A DNA stretch of 64,000 nucleotides from Notospermus geniculatus. Taxonomy: Eukaryota; Nemertea; Pilidiophora; Heteronemertea; Lineidae. The stretch covers positions 45,656 to 109,655 of the forward strand of contig NMRB01000697.1 of the NCBI GenBank assembly GCA_002633025.1, in the 5' to 3' direction. The notes beneath the pieces are model-generated. The model was not told the DNA's origin and did not search any database. It saw only the letters and a program-made list of their open reading frames with translations. The first letter of the stretch is position 1; every line of letters begins with the position of its first letter. Below, in pieces: positions 55,801 through 64,000 of this stretch. Made by a program: the position numbers and the translations under genes.

Positions 55801-58800
55801 ACATTGACAATAAAACTCATTCGAAGCAGGCGAGCCCACGATGACAGGACGCAGACGTGGAACACAAGCAACACTGACGTGAAATGTTTGAAGAGACTCC
55901 ATAATGTCTCTGAATAAAAGCCGTGAAAGCAAACNATCAGCAAAATGTAACAATTCCTTGTTAGAGCATTAATACAGTATCTAATGATCTAGACTACACT
56001 ATCAAAACCTTGTTCTAGCTCAGGAACAAGTGACAAGGAGATTTTTCTAACTAATCCATGATACAGCACTCAACATCATCAAAATGAACAAAACCATATC
56101 AAGACCACATCCTAGCTGTGTGACAAGCTACAAGTCAAACTCTGATCTCATCAAGATCCAAATGACTACTTTGCTGAGGAAATTGATCTAACCCGACAAC
56201 TCAAACCAGGACTGGTAGAGACTTTGACACGATCATCAATACTGCACGTTATTGTACCTTCGGCGTGCGTAGTTACATGGTAACGACCGTAACTAATCAC
56301 TCATCATGTATTGGAACATACAGGTACGCAGCCATAATCAACTCCGTATGTACAAAATATCGATAATCAACTGAACTGAAATGCATTTTAAATATCACTT
56401 GTGCAGTTGTCCTTGGTTGAGAGTGGAAGAGTCCAGATTAATATCAAGGTCAAGAGGAATATAGGCAACCTATTTTGGACCGAATTTTGGTGGCCTTGAT
56501 TGACGAGTGTCCTAGCAGAGGTGTCCGGTAAGTGAGGTTATACTGGCGATATGTCCCAAAATACAGGAGCAACAGCTAGAACTTGTTACAGGCCTCGGCT
56601 TGGCTGTGAGGGAGTCTAATTGGAATGGTACCCCTCATGTTCTGAGAGATGCAATGAGCCAAGCCATCTAAAATTCAATGATCATCCATAAAACCTGATT
56701 GTCACCAAAGAGAAGCTGATCATGGAATTCCATCAGCGCAGTCCCACCACTCTCAAATGAACATGTTGGCTTCAGTATTGATTCAATGGCGTGAACATCA
56801 CTGACTGTCCTCATTAGAAATTGATGAAATTAATGTAGTGTCATTTATCGACTTGAAACATTGACAATAAAACTCATTCGAAGCAGGCGAGCCCACGATG
56901 ACAGGACGCAGACGTGGAACACAAGCAACACTGACGTGAAATGTTTGAAGAGACTCCATAATGTCTCTGAATAAAAGCCGTGAAAGCAAACTACAAAGTC
57001 CACAATCGGGCCTTACATGTACCTGGCAAGTCTCATTCATGCGCCTAGTTTATGGACTTACAGACTACTATTACTATACTTGGCCCATTGCCAAATCGTC
57101 GGCGTATATAATGGGTTTATATTTTCTTTGTGGAGATGTGTAGATCTATTAGATTATTCATGACATGTTGTGAACAGGCCCTAATCCATAAGACACACAC
57201 ACCAAATCCTTTACAGGGCTATGCTTATTGAGAAAGCATACTAGTAAAATGCCTGTTAACACATTGACCTTGGAGGAAGCATTGACTGACGACTGCCATG
57301 GCTAAAATATTATTTTATCTGCCATTGCCATGACTACCAGGCTTACCGGTATTTCAAGTTATTTCATATTGCCAACTACGAGTCATAGCTGTACACCCTC
57401 TAGCGTGTTCCCATACATCTGGTCAATCCCCACTGCCAGTATGATCATTGGAAGGCTCTTCGTCATTGCCAAGCTTATCATAATAGAAAATGCATTACTA
57501 CTACGAGTATACTCGTAGCTGGCAATGGGGAGGACATCTGTGACTACGAGTATACTCGTAGCTGGCAGTCAACGTGTTAACCCATTGCAACCGTGAAATG
57601 CAATGAAATGAACTTCCCTGCAGCAAGCAGACACTGATACTGAAGTTATGTTAAGAAGGAAAGCGGAGGAAAAATGGGTGCCTGTCACCGCTGAGGTTTA
57701 GGGGGTTCAATCCACTCCAACCCGCTCTTCACGTGATAGTGAAGCCAAATCTCTTTGAAAAATCACAGATTTTAATACCTGGGCATTCTGGTTTCTTCAT
57801 GCTGTATACCCATTCACATTAATCTCAACTCAATATTTCTATCCAAAGCACTCAAAACTGTTTTGGAGAGTCAAACCATTAGCAAGGCATTGTAGTTGTT
57901 ATGCCGTCCATAGCACCCCAGACTGCATCAAGAACCATGCAAACAGACTGCCCAAAACTAAACAAAGTCAGCTGCCACCTCAATGGGTTAGTGTGGTTCA
58001 ATCTCAAATCATTGACGAAGTCCTGAGGAATCAAGGGAGAAGCAAGACAAAGAAACATATCTCATGCCGACCGGGATGAAACCGGGAACTTTTGACAGTA
58101 GTCAGCGTGACTTGAAAGATTAAAGCCACTACACTTTGTGGCTTCTCAGAAATCAGATAATACTTCCTTTCCGAAGCCATGCAATCACACTTCTATGATT
58201 TATGCAACATTTGATCGATAGGTGTAAGACAAAGTTTATCCATGAGAGGATCAACATAATTCAGAAAGACAAGCCGTGCTATCTTCCCAGTGCACAAAGC
58301 AAAAACAGCCAGGAAAGCCGATTTTATGATGTCTCTTATCCTCTTAGAGATTATAGAAATCCTAAAAACATTCAGTGTTAAGTGAAAGGATGTAATAGAA
58401 CCATAAACTATAGAGCAGGCCGATATTGTCATGGGTCTATCGGCACAGTGGTTGGGTCGATACGTCCATAGTTGTCAACATGACATGCATGATGAGTTTC
58501 CAGCTCTTCACAAATCATCAACAGGTTGTCCTACGAACCGGCATTGTGCAAGTGCGACACCACGTAACAAACAAAAAATTAAAAGTGCATTCTGCATTTA
58601 TGCTTCAAGCATCAGTTGCTGCACATCCACAACAAAATAAATGAATTGTTTCATGGCCTACCTGATCTGTGTCCATGATGCCAGCTATCCTGACAGGGAG
58701 CAGAGGAATTCCTACACAAAGCTCAAAGAACCGTCAACTATTTGGCGGGCCTACACAACTTGTTTGTGCACGCTCCTCTCCCTGTCATTCACCGGTTATT

Positions 58801-61800
58801 TATCTAGGCCAATCAACTCAAACATTTGATAATACAAATTCTATAAGCTTAACAGGTACCAATAATGCTCCACAGGTGATTGATCTCGAGGAACTGGGAA
58901 GTTGAGGCCTATGAGCTGGTACCTAGTGGTAGAAGCTGGCACTGAGTCAGGGATTGCGCTAGCATTAGCCACGGCCCAAAATAGGTAGAAATCTTTGAAA
59001 ATGACCAGGAAAATGATGAAAGACAGATTCAGAATACACAGGCCTACCAGCTGGAACATTGTGCAGCTCTTCACACACTTGTGCAGTCACGCCTCGTTTG
59101 AGCCGTCGAATGCTTTGTTATTTTCCACAGTGCTGCCTCAAACAATAGGCACATCCGAAAATCACACCGAAATCTTGACAAGTGTGGGAGTGCCTTTTGG
59201 AAAATTTGACGCAACTGAAGGCTGCTGTAAAGTAGGGTTTGGTAAATACGTGTAATTTCAATGCTTGTGATACAGCAACAGACCATTGATGCTGACATTC
59301 GTGGTTCCTTGGACCATGTATTTCCCAACTCGATTAAATTCAGGAATCTGACTTGTGACCAACAGATTAGGGAACAATTGTCACACTTTCTTATGGGACA
59401 AGTTGAGTTAGCCATTGTAGAATTGTGGTGAAAATATGTGCAAAGGCGACATGTACAGGTCTTGTTCTGTTCAAGACAACAGAACAAATCGTTTGTCAAG
59501 AAAAGTCCAAACAAATTTTTATTGGGCTCATTTACCAGTATTATACAATGTTGCCCAAGGCAAATGTAAGTGGTGCATGTCTGGCATGGGTCGTTTAGCC
59601 TGGTTGACCATCTCCTGCCTTGTTGGGTCATGACCAAGGGCAAAATCACATTGTCTTCTAAGCCAATGGCTGATAATTATAAAAGCTAGCAAATGCTTAT
59701 ACTTCCAGTTTTGTTGTACATTTGCATTGAACATCGTCGCGTGCAAATCTTAAGTAACAGCATTTGCTAATGTTTATGAATACTAAGCCATTGAATGCTT
59801 GCACAGCGGCCAACAGCACTAACTCCAAAAAAACACCCCAATTTGCCGATAGCAGTGTAAGGTTTCCTTTTTATGATGATATACATGTACTAGTATTACT
59901 AGATACACATTAGATACACATTCATTGTTGCAGCCATGACAAGGCATTTTTGAACCCTTTCCTTCCTTCCCCACTCCATGCCCGAATCTTCACCTTAGCC
60001 TAAATAATTGGCACTTTCGACAAACCTACAAATTACTCCAAACCCATAATTTACATTGACAAAAATGACAATACAATCAACACCTATCCCTTAACGATGA
60101 ATTCCCCTTTCAACATAAGCTGTGGGTTACTTTTTCGGAAGCACCTTGTACGATGGGCCTGTACTTGACATCAAAATAAAGAGTTCAGCAAAACCCCCAA
60201 GAAGCTAAAATACATGAAATATATCAATGAAAAGCTCATAGAATTAATTTGCATCGATAAGCAATAATAATTTCTACACCTCAATTAACTCACCTTACAA
60301 ATTCCCACCAGGTCAAGAGACACAATACATGTACATACCTATAGTAAGAAGGCCTATATAGAGCCAATGCTATGATTCACCACCATTAGCATGTCCAAGC
60401 TGAGAAAGTGCAACACAAACAAAACGACTAAATTACTGATGATTCTCAAAATGAAATCAAATTTACGAGAATCTGACACACAAGTATCAACAATACGGAG
60501 ATAAATCACAAAAGAATCCATGAAATTATTACCTTCTGTTGCCTTGTGTATGACCACTGCCTTTTACACCAAGCTATTCATAAGTGGTTGAGGTGACATG
60601 CTATAACAGGTCGAGGCACCTAGACCATATCAGTTCTTTATTAAACCAATAATACCACACACAATAAGCACCTTATTTGCATAATACCATTCAGATCTGG
60701 GGCGGTGGTGTGCCAGCGAAAATCAAATCAGATTGTGGAGAACCTGTTTTGTGAGGCTATCAACGCCTTACAAGCAAAATACCTGACATAACAATTCGTC
60801 AGGGGCAAAGTATTTTGCAGACGAAATCTCGACTGAGAATGATAGCCAAGTCAATCCATAATAGTCTTAACATCACCTCCCCCTTTTTGACAAGATCAAA
60901 CAAGTATAAACACAAACCATATATACATAATTTAAGTAATTAAATAACTCTGACACCAGCAGATATGATTGGCATCAATTCCCTATTCAGATCCTTACCA
61001 TTTAACACTCATTCCATGTCTGCCATTTAGGCAGTGCGTAATTAATTCTATGTTTCGCGTCCCGCGCGCGCACCGATTTCTGACTGTTGTCTGCTAATAG
61101 AAATGCATTGCGCATCCATTTTCCGAGATTCTCAAGATTCCCAACACAACAATCGGTAAAAAAATTGGCCCAATAAGTTTTAAAATACCTCCGGAGAAAG
61201 CTGTAGTTCCTATCCTTGGTCACAAAACCAGGATGCTGACAGATTAAAACAAAGTTCCAACAGATAGAGCTCTTGTTTCATGGTCAGGATGCCTCAATTC
61301 TTCATCTTATCCATTCAAAATCCCCCCAGGATATCAATCTGTGTGACATTGATTCGTGTTTCAGCCCGTGTTAAAAATGCAATTTGTGTTGTGTTTGGAG
61401 TGCGCGCGCACCAATTTTAGGTGATGGTGGGACACGAAACATAGAATTAATTACGCATGGCCTTACTGAGTACAGACCACGATGTTGTTTACAATGCGTA
61501 ACTGACCCAATCCTTTCAAATCCTGTTGCCCATTCATGGGAAATCAGGCAGAAACCATGTTGACCCACACGTAATAATACAATACAACAAGTATTTTTCA
61601 AACACTGTTTTTTCACTCATGATATCATATCTATATCTCAGAAAAAATTCTTTTGTTATGAGTGACAGGTAGGCCAGCTGCAGCGGCGTGGCGTCCCCCC
61701 TGGGGCAGCAGTTACCTGACAATAGATCACAGGTTAAACATGATGAACATGTCTATTGTTTGAGGCAAGACAGTGGGATGCCGTACTATAATCCTCCAAC

Positions 61801-63456
61801 TGAATTCAACCAAATACTAGTAGAGCTGTTGAGACAATAGCATTTCTTTTTGCCCCACAGACACCCCACTGACAATAGAATGGCCTATGTATGTCACAAT
61901 CAAAACCAGCCACAGGGCAAGGTATGGGCTCTGAATCAAACAGGGTTGACAAGATCACCGAACTTCATTTAACCCAGCCTGTAACGTTAGGATAGGTTGA
62001 CAATAGGAGGCGCCCTTCAAATCACTGAATAATCCCACATGCCAATGACATGAATGGGGTTAATCCCAAGCTGCCACAGGCCTGACATGCCCGAGACAGG
62101 GGCCAGTGAACCTGGGACTATCAGTGCCATCTAGTGTAAGGAACATGAACTTCGCAATCTCCACAAAGATCTACCGCTATGCACTAGCCAAGCTTTAACA
62201 CCATCATTACAAACCAACCATTGGTTTTTACCCATTACATGTACATATTCTCTACTTCTCACAAGATATTCTCAGACCACATACAAGTGCCAAATTGTAG
62301 ATACGCCTAAAACCAAGCCGACAAGATGTGAAGTTTTCTTACCTGCGTTCTAAGATGTTTGATTTTCCTGTCAGCAATTTCGCTCTCGTCCCTCAATTTG
62401 TTAGCTTCTGCGTGGAGATCGGCAATCTTGGTGTCGGCAACATGTAACATGTCAGCCACATATGGATCGTCAGCCTGAGTTGATGACTTGGACTCATAAT
62501 CAGCAGCTGCACTACTCGGTGGAAGAGTACAGTCTATTTCCATGCGCTGGCGGCGGAAAGGAATATTCTTTTTTCTCCCACCTACATGTAAGAAAGGAAA
62601 AAAATTCATCACTTTCAGATTCTATTGTCAGTTAGGTCCAGAAGTGGGCTACATTGGAACCTCCCACTAAGGACACATCTGTCAGGAGAGCACACCACTC
62701 TATTAAGGACACAATACTGAGTTTGATTCACATTCTTACGAGCTGGAAGGAAGTGACTCACCAGGTGTCTGTACCACAGCATGGAAGTTCTTTTCCTGTA
62801 GCTGCAGAATCCTGTCAGTTTTACTCTTTGATTCCTTCTCTAGCTGTCGTACCTTCTGAACATACTGGTTGTTTAAGAACTTCAAATCTGCATTCTCATG
62901 TTCAAGTTTACGCAGAGAAGCTTTGAGATCTGAAAATAATTAACAAATAAATGTAAATGTATGAGAAAAAGTCTTGAACCATCAGCTTCCAAGTTTTCCC
63001 TCTTCATGTGTCACAGACCCACATGTCTTTTTCTCACAGGTTTTCTATTGCTTTTGCTGGCACCCGCATTTTAAAGAGCTGCTGTACAAGCAGGTAGGCA
63101 TAGACACTTCAAAATACATATTCAAATATGAACTTGAATTAATCCTCACCCCTAATCATTCCATCCCCCTCCTCCTTTTGTTTAATCAGCTGCTGATGGA
63201 GTTCACAGTTTTCTTTCACAAGTTTGGCATTATCGGTCTTATATGGCTCAATCTGGGCATCGATAGTACTTTGGTCTTGTTGTCCTCTAGTTTTTTTCAG
63301 TTTGACAGTCTTGAGACTTTCTGTTGTATGGATGAGATCTGAGAAGAGACGCTCTACAAGCGGCAAGGATTCCACACCAAGAGGTTGCCGATAACCAAGC
63401 TGATCCAAACGGCGCCGCAGATTTGAGAACTTCTGCTGTGTTGCTGTGACACTCAT
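43860..63456 (-). CDS. CEP135: CEP135, centrosomal protein of 135 kDa (spliced)
   Basis: Centriole and centrosome scaffold; in the family the N-terminal coil binds microtubules and CPAP and the C-terminal part binds SAS-6. Exons, first to last: 63150-63456, 62762-62929, 62343-62581, 54626-54754, 53889-54170, 51945-52095, 51276-51553, 50803-51030 (second copy 50147-50374), 49792-49854, 49272-49523, 48657-48808, 48188-48514, 47641-47920, 47302-47487, 46857-47066, 46361-46563, 45858-45962, 44130-44246, 43860-43974. The phases agree across all 19, giving about 1,263 residues (human 1,140). Strong matches to human CEP135: LRRRLDQLGYRQPLGVE, NADLKFLNNQYVQK, LQEKNFHAVVQTPG, IPFRRQRMEID, ERTIQEMRRQGLTPPLSDYR. 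The ATG at 63454-63456 lies three bases after an AG, so a non-coding exon should exist upstream. Confidence 0.95.
44425..44600 (-). mobile_element. tRNA-derived SINE, copy 3, 5' truncated
   Basis: On the minus strand the body reads CATGGGACAGTAAAC, then the conserved GGAACATGAGGAGCTTGAG and GGCCCTGACGGAAAAATC, ending in an AATACAAA tail. The tRNA-like head is missing. It lies in CEP135 intron 18. Confidence 0.7.
44666..44851. mobile_element. TGTGACC-family MITE, copy 3
   Basis: Starts TGTGACCTGTTCTAGCAAAG and ends CTTTTGGTAGATCGGGTCACA in inverse form. Arms continue as GTAGGCGCAAGTCGC. The interior matches the copy at 8,291-8,480. Confidence 0.8.
45276..45345 (+). repeat. 20-bp tandem repeat in CEP135 intron
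   Basis: Units of GTTGCGTGGTGTAAAGTTGT, about 3.5 copies, with unit-to-unit changes in two or three positions. Confidence 0.8.
46112..46238. mobile_element. 127-bp TIR element in CEP135 intron
   Basis: The left end reads GGCTAAGAATCCATTCACGC and GATTTTCG; the right end has the inverse CGAAAATCGCATGAATGGAC and ends CCAGCC. The interior is CG-rich. Confidence 0.65.
46716..46818. mobile_element. CATCCTCCCACAGCAGG hairpin element, copy 2
   Basis: Same ends as 43,311-43,403, with CTTGTTCCTCTTCATACACT and its partial inverse inside. It lies in CEP135 intron 16. Confidence 0.75.
48917..49035. mobile_element. Short fold-back element GGGCCCATATTGATAAAAC
   Basis: The left arm reads CCCATATTGATAAAACTTTG and the right arm GCAAGTTTTATGAATATGGG. 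Just before it, CAGTGGAACCTCTCTATTAG (48,848) looks like the left end of a Tigger-type element. Confidence 0.55.
49075..49215. mobile_element. GGCGCC/GAGAGCCAAC family MITE, degenerate
   Basis: Shares CAATGGGCAATTCACCATTG and GACCAATGACACCAACTGTC with the better copies; its outer arms are decayed. Confidence 0.55.
50147..50374 (-). CDS. CEP135: CEP135 duplicated exon, probable second allele
   Basis: Same 76 codons as 50,803-51,030, with the same splice sites and intron sequence. The whole segment 49,918-50,565 repeats at 50,567-51,221 and a single n lies at the joint. Including both would insert 76 repeated residues in frame. Confidence 0.8.
50803..51030 (-). CDS. CEP135: CEP135 exon with RERDELQSLLDKFE, copy next to the upstream exon
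   Basis: 76 codons, KSCSHYDALLKVLEEERDHY to FERHMAE, both edges phase 0, matching the human stretch ITRERDELQRMLERFEKYME. It is identical in protein to the copy at 50,147-50,374. One of the two should be left out of a gene model. Confidence 0.88.
51625..51908 (+). mobile_element. tRNA-derived SINE, copy 2 (most complete)
   Basis: The head GGCTGATAGCCTAGTGGTTA is a good A box and GGTTCGAATCC at 51,675-51,685 a perfect B box. The tRNA-like part is about 70 bp, followed by a body with TCTTCAGTCCGTCGCATGGG and ending in (AAATAC)n at about 51,890-51,908. This is a SINE, not a working tRNA gene. Confidence 0.85.
52391..52595. mobile_element. AGATCTGCGCAC family MITE in CEP135 intron
   Basis: Arms start AGATCTGCGCACTTCCGCCG as in the HMMR copy at 7,154. 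Here the inverted match runs further out, with GACAAATCCCAAATT on the left and AATTTGGGATTTGTC on the right, so the full element covers about 52,360-52,640. Confidence 0.8.
52646..53078. mobile_element. 433-bp fold-back MITE, copy 2, with visible empty site
   Basis: Same family and length as 1,953-2,385. TA lies at 52,644-52,645 and 53,079-53,080. The neighbouring allele-like copy reads GATATTGCCTAGTCTGTTG at about 53,783-53,801 with one TA and no element. This shows a clean insertion that differs between the two copies of the segment. Confidence 0.9.
53176..53307 (-). pseudogene. CEP135: Truncated second copy of a CEP135 exon (probable allele fragment)
   Basis: Encodes KMLQDEKEMALVRADREL to QLEQMRA and keeps its donor site, but is cut by the n at 53,308. 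It belongs to the repeated segment 52,161-53,307, which matches 53,309-54,020. It is not expected to be in the real transcript. Confidence 0.75.
53537..53741. mobile_element. AGATCTGCGCAC family MITE, counterpart in the second allele copy
   Basis: Nearly identical to 52,391-52,595 because the surrounding segment is duplicated; it is not a separate insertion. Confidence 0.8.
53889..54170 (-). CDS. CEP135: CEP135 exon IDYLQQRNRDLERQL to QLEQMRA, complete copy
   Basis: 94 codons in phase 0 at both edges. It matches human VDFLQQANKDLEKRIRELME and the segment after it. A partial second copy sits at 53,176-53,307. Confidence 0.9.
54289..54508. mobile_element. 220-bp TIR element TTAAGCCTGCCGCACACTGG
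   Basis: Arms TTAAGCCTGCCGCACACTGG, continuing AGCTATC and CAGCAAAAAGTCA, with their inverse on the right ending GTGGCAGGCTTTAA. An inner pair of arms (GTGAGTT/AACTCAC) makes a second hairpin. TTAA at the edges hints at a piggyBac-like target, but the exact duplicated bases are not certain. Confidence 0.75.
54830..56991. repeat. Direct duplicate of about 1.1 kb across a single-n joint
   Basis: Segments 54,830-55,934 and 55,936-56,991 match nearly base for base; the first has about 49 extra bases (ACCGTACAAAGATTTATCAG and neighbours) near 54,950. The n at 55,935 is the joint. Probable unmerged alleles. Confidence 0.88.
57501..57561. repeat. Two identical 18-bp perfect palindromes
   Basis: CTACGAGTATACTCGTAG lies at 57,501-57,518 and again at 57,544-57,561, each followed by CTGGCA. 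The wider sequence has further GCCATTGCCATG and CATTGCCA words. Function unknown. Confidence 0.8.
59680..59783. mobile_element. TTCATAAA-type short MITE, copy 2
   Basis: Arms ATAAAAGCTAGCAAATGCTT and the inverse AGCATTTGCTAATGTTTATG, with GCAAATCTTAAGTAA inside, as in 11,226-11,330. Confidence 0.7.
61034..61461. mobile_element. About 430-bp TIR element TGCGTAATTAATTCTATG
   Basis: The left end reads TGCGTAATTAATTCTATGTT and TCGCGTCCC; the right end has the inverse GGGACACGAAACATAGAATT and ends TTACGCA. Runs of CGCGCGCGCACC lie inside both arms. No long frame. Confidence 0.8.
62343..63456 (-). CDS. CEP135: CEP135 N-terminal exons
   Basis: Three exons. MSVTATQQKFSNLRRRLDQL with ESLPLVERLFSDLIHTTESL is nearly the human N terminus. 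The second gives LKFLNNQYVQKVRQLEKESK and HAVVQTPG. The third gives GGRKKNIPFRRQRMEIDCTL, then DDPYVADMLHVADTKI. The basic FRRQRM stretch between coils is conserved with human. These exons are about 8 kb from the rest of the gene because the next intron is very long. Confidence 0.92.
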
Positions 63457-63570
63457 ATTCTGAAATTCAGAGGGCAAAACCAGACTAAAAAAGACTGCAG
63501 CGCTAGGGTAGGCCTACCGTTAACCGTAGCCTACGGTGACAAACATGACATAGTATAGGCCCTATATAGA

Positions 63571-63685
63571 TGTGTACCGAAAATTGCGGGCCGTGTGACG
63601 TGACGCCGTAGTACATCCAACACATGCTGATGCTTTGCGACGTCACTGACGCCGTGTAAACATGGTCCGCAATTTATGGTACATG
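63571..63685. mobile_element. 115-bp fold-back element upstream of CEP135
   Basis: The left arm reads TGTACCGAAAATTGCGGGCC and the right arm GGTCCGCAATTTATGGTACA. The CG-rich interior contains GACGTGACGCCG and GACGTCACTGACGCCG. Confidence 0.65.
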
Positions 63686-63863
63686 ACTATAGTCTTAGTC
63701 TACATTTCATAACCAGTGATAACATCCCCCCTTAGTCGAATCGTAACCTAAGCCTACGAGTAGGCCTATGGCTATGACGCGACGTACGTAGGTAGGCCCA
63801 GGCCTAACCGGTAAAGTGTTGCATTTAATTTAGGCCTAGGCCTACTGAACATGCTGAAGTGAC

Positions 63864-63894
<31 letters not shown>

Positions 63895-63898
63895 GCAC
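63864..63898 (+). repeat. TG microsatellite
   Basis: A run of TG repeats interrupted once by TT, about 35 bp. Confidence 0.9.
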
Positions 63899-64000
63899 AC
63901 TGTGTCATTCAACTGCACTGCCAGCCACACCATGACACTGCACTGCACATGCACTGACTGTGTGGTGAGTCTGTACTGTGTGTGACTGCAGCACCAGCAG

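Larger units (their letters stand above)
54755..62342 (-). other. CEP135: 7.6-kb CEP135 intron
   Basis: This is the longest intron of the gene, joining HLRTQ to VEGRDSEIDR in phase 0. It holds a 1.1-kb direct duplicate across a single n, two 18-bp palindromes, a short MITE and a 430-bp TIR element. No exon-like match to CEP135 or another gene was found in it. Confidence 0.75.
63457..64000 (-). promoter_or_regulatory. CEP135: CEP135 upstream region
   Basis: An acceptor AG just 5' of the start codon exon means a non-coding first exon and the promoter lie further upstream, perhaps in this stretch. It contains a MITE-like inverted pair, TAGGCCTA words and a TG microsatellite. No clear core promoter motif was identified. 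Confidence 0.4.

Overview
The window is from an intron-rich animal genome, most likely a marine invertebrate. The vertebrate-like domain content of the genes and the many TAGGCCTAC and ACATGTACATG words suggest an echinoderm or hemichordate, but this is a low-confidence guess. The sequence is an assembly scaffold, with single-n joints at 10,515, 31,933, 50,566, 53,308 and 55,935 and longer gaps at 28,325-28,342 and 39,510-39,716. Four genes can be built exon by exon with consistent reading phase and GT/AG splice sites.

Layout: (1) 220-7,549, plus strand: HMMR (RHAMM), 14 visible exons, with the start-codon exon apparently outside the window. (2) 7,550-16,506: no gene recognised; this stretch holds terminal-inverted-repeat elements, an 85-bp satellite, a 23-bp minisatellite and a tandem segmental duplication with units of about 2.0-2.7 kb. 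(3) 16,507-38,136, minus strand: NUMA1 (NuMA), 22 coding exons giving a protein of about 2,913 residues. Its giant coiled-coil exon appears twice across an 18-n gap. (4) 38,137-39,784: upstream regions of NUMA1 and of the divergent PAM16, with a sequence gap. (5) 39,785-40,464, plus strand: PAM16 (Magmas), last three exons. (6) 43,860-63,456, minus strand: CEP135, 19 coding exons, about 1,263 residues, including one 7.6-kb intron.

Three of the four genes (HMMR, NUMA1, CEP135) encode long coiled-coil proteins of the spindle pole and centrosome. HMMR and NuMA act with dynein in spindle assembly and orientation, and CEP135 is a centriole-cartwheel and centrosome scaffold. PAM16, the odd one out, is part of the mitochondrial protein import motor.

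Two themes run through the non-coding DNA. First, it is full of short fold-back elements of MITE type. Several occur in two or more copies in the window, and three insertions can be compared with an empty site inside a nearby duplicate, giving a direct view of TA target duplications. Second, the gap at 28,325 and the single-n joints at 50,566, 53,308 and 55,935 each separate near-identical neighbouring copies. This is the pattern expected of two alleles left side by side in an assembly, and it creates false duplicated exons in NUMA1 and CEP135.
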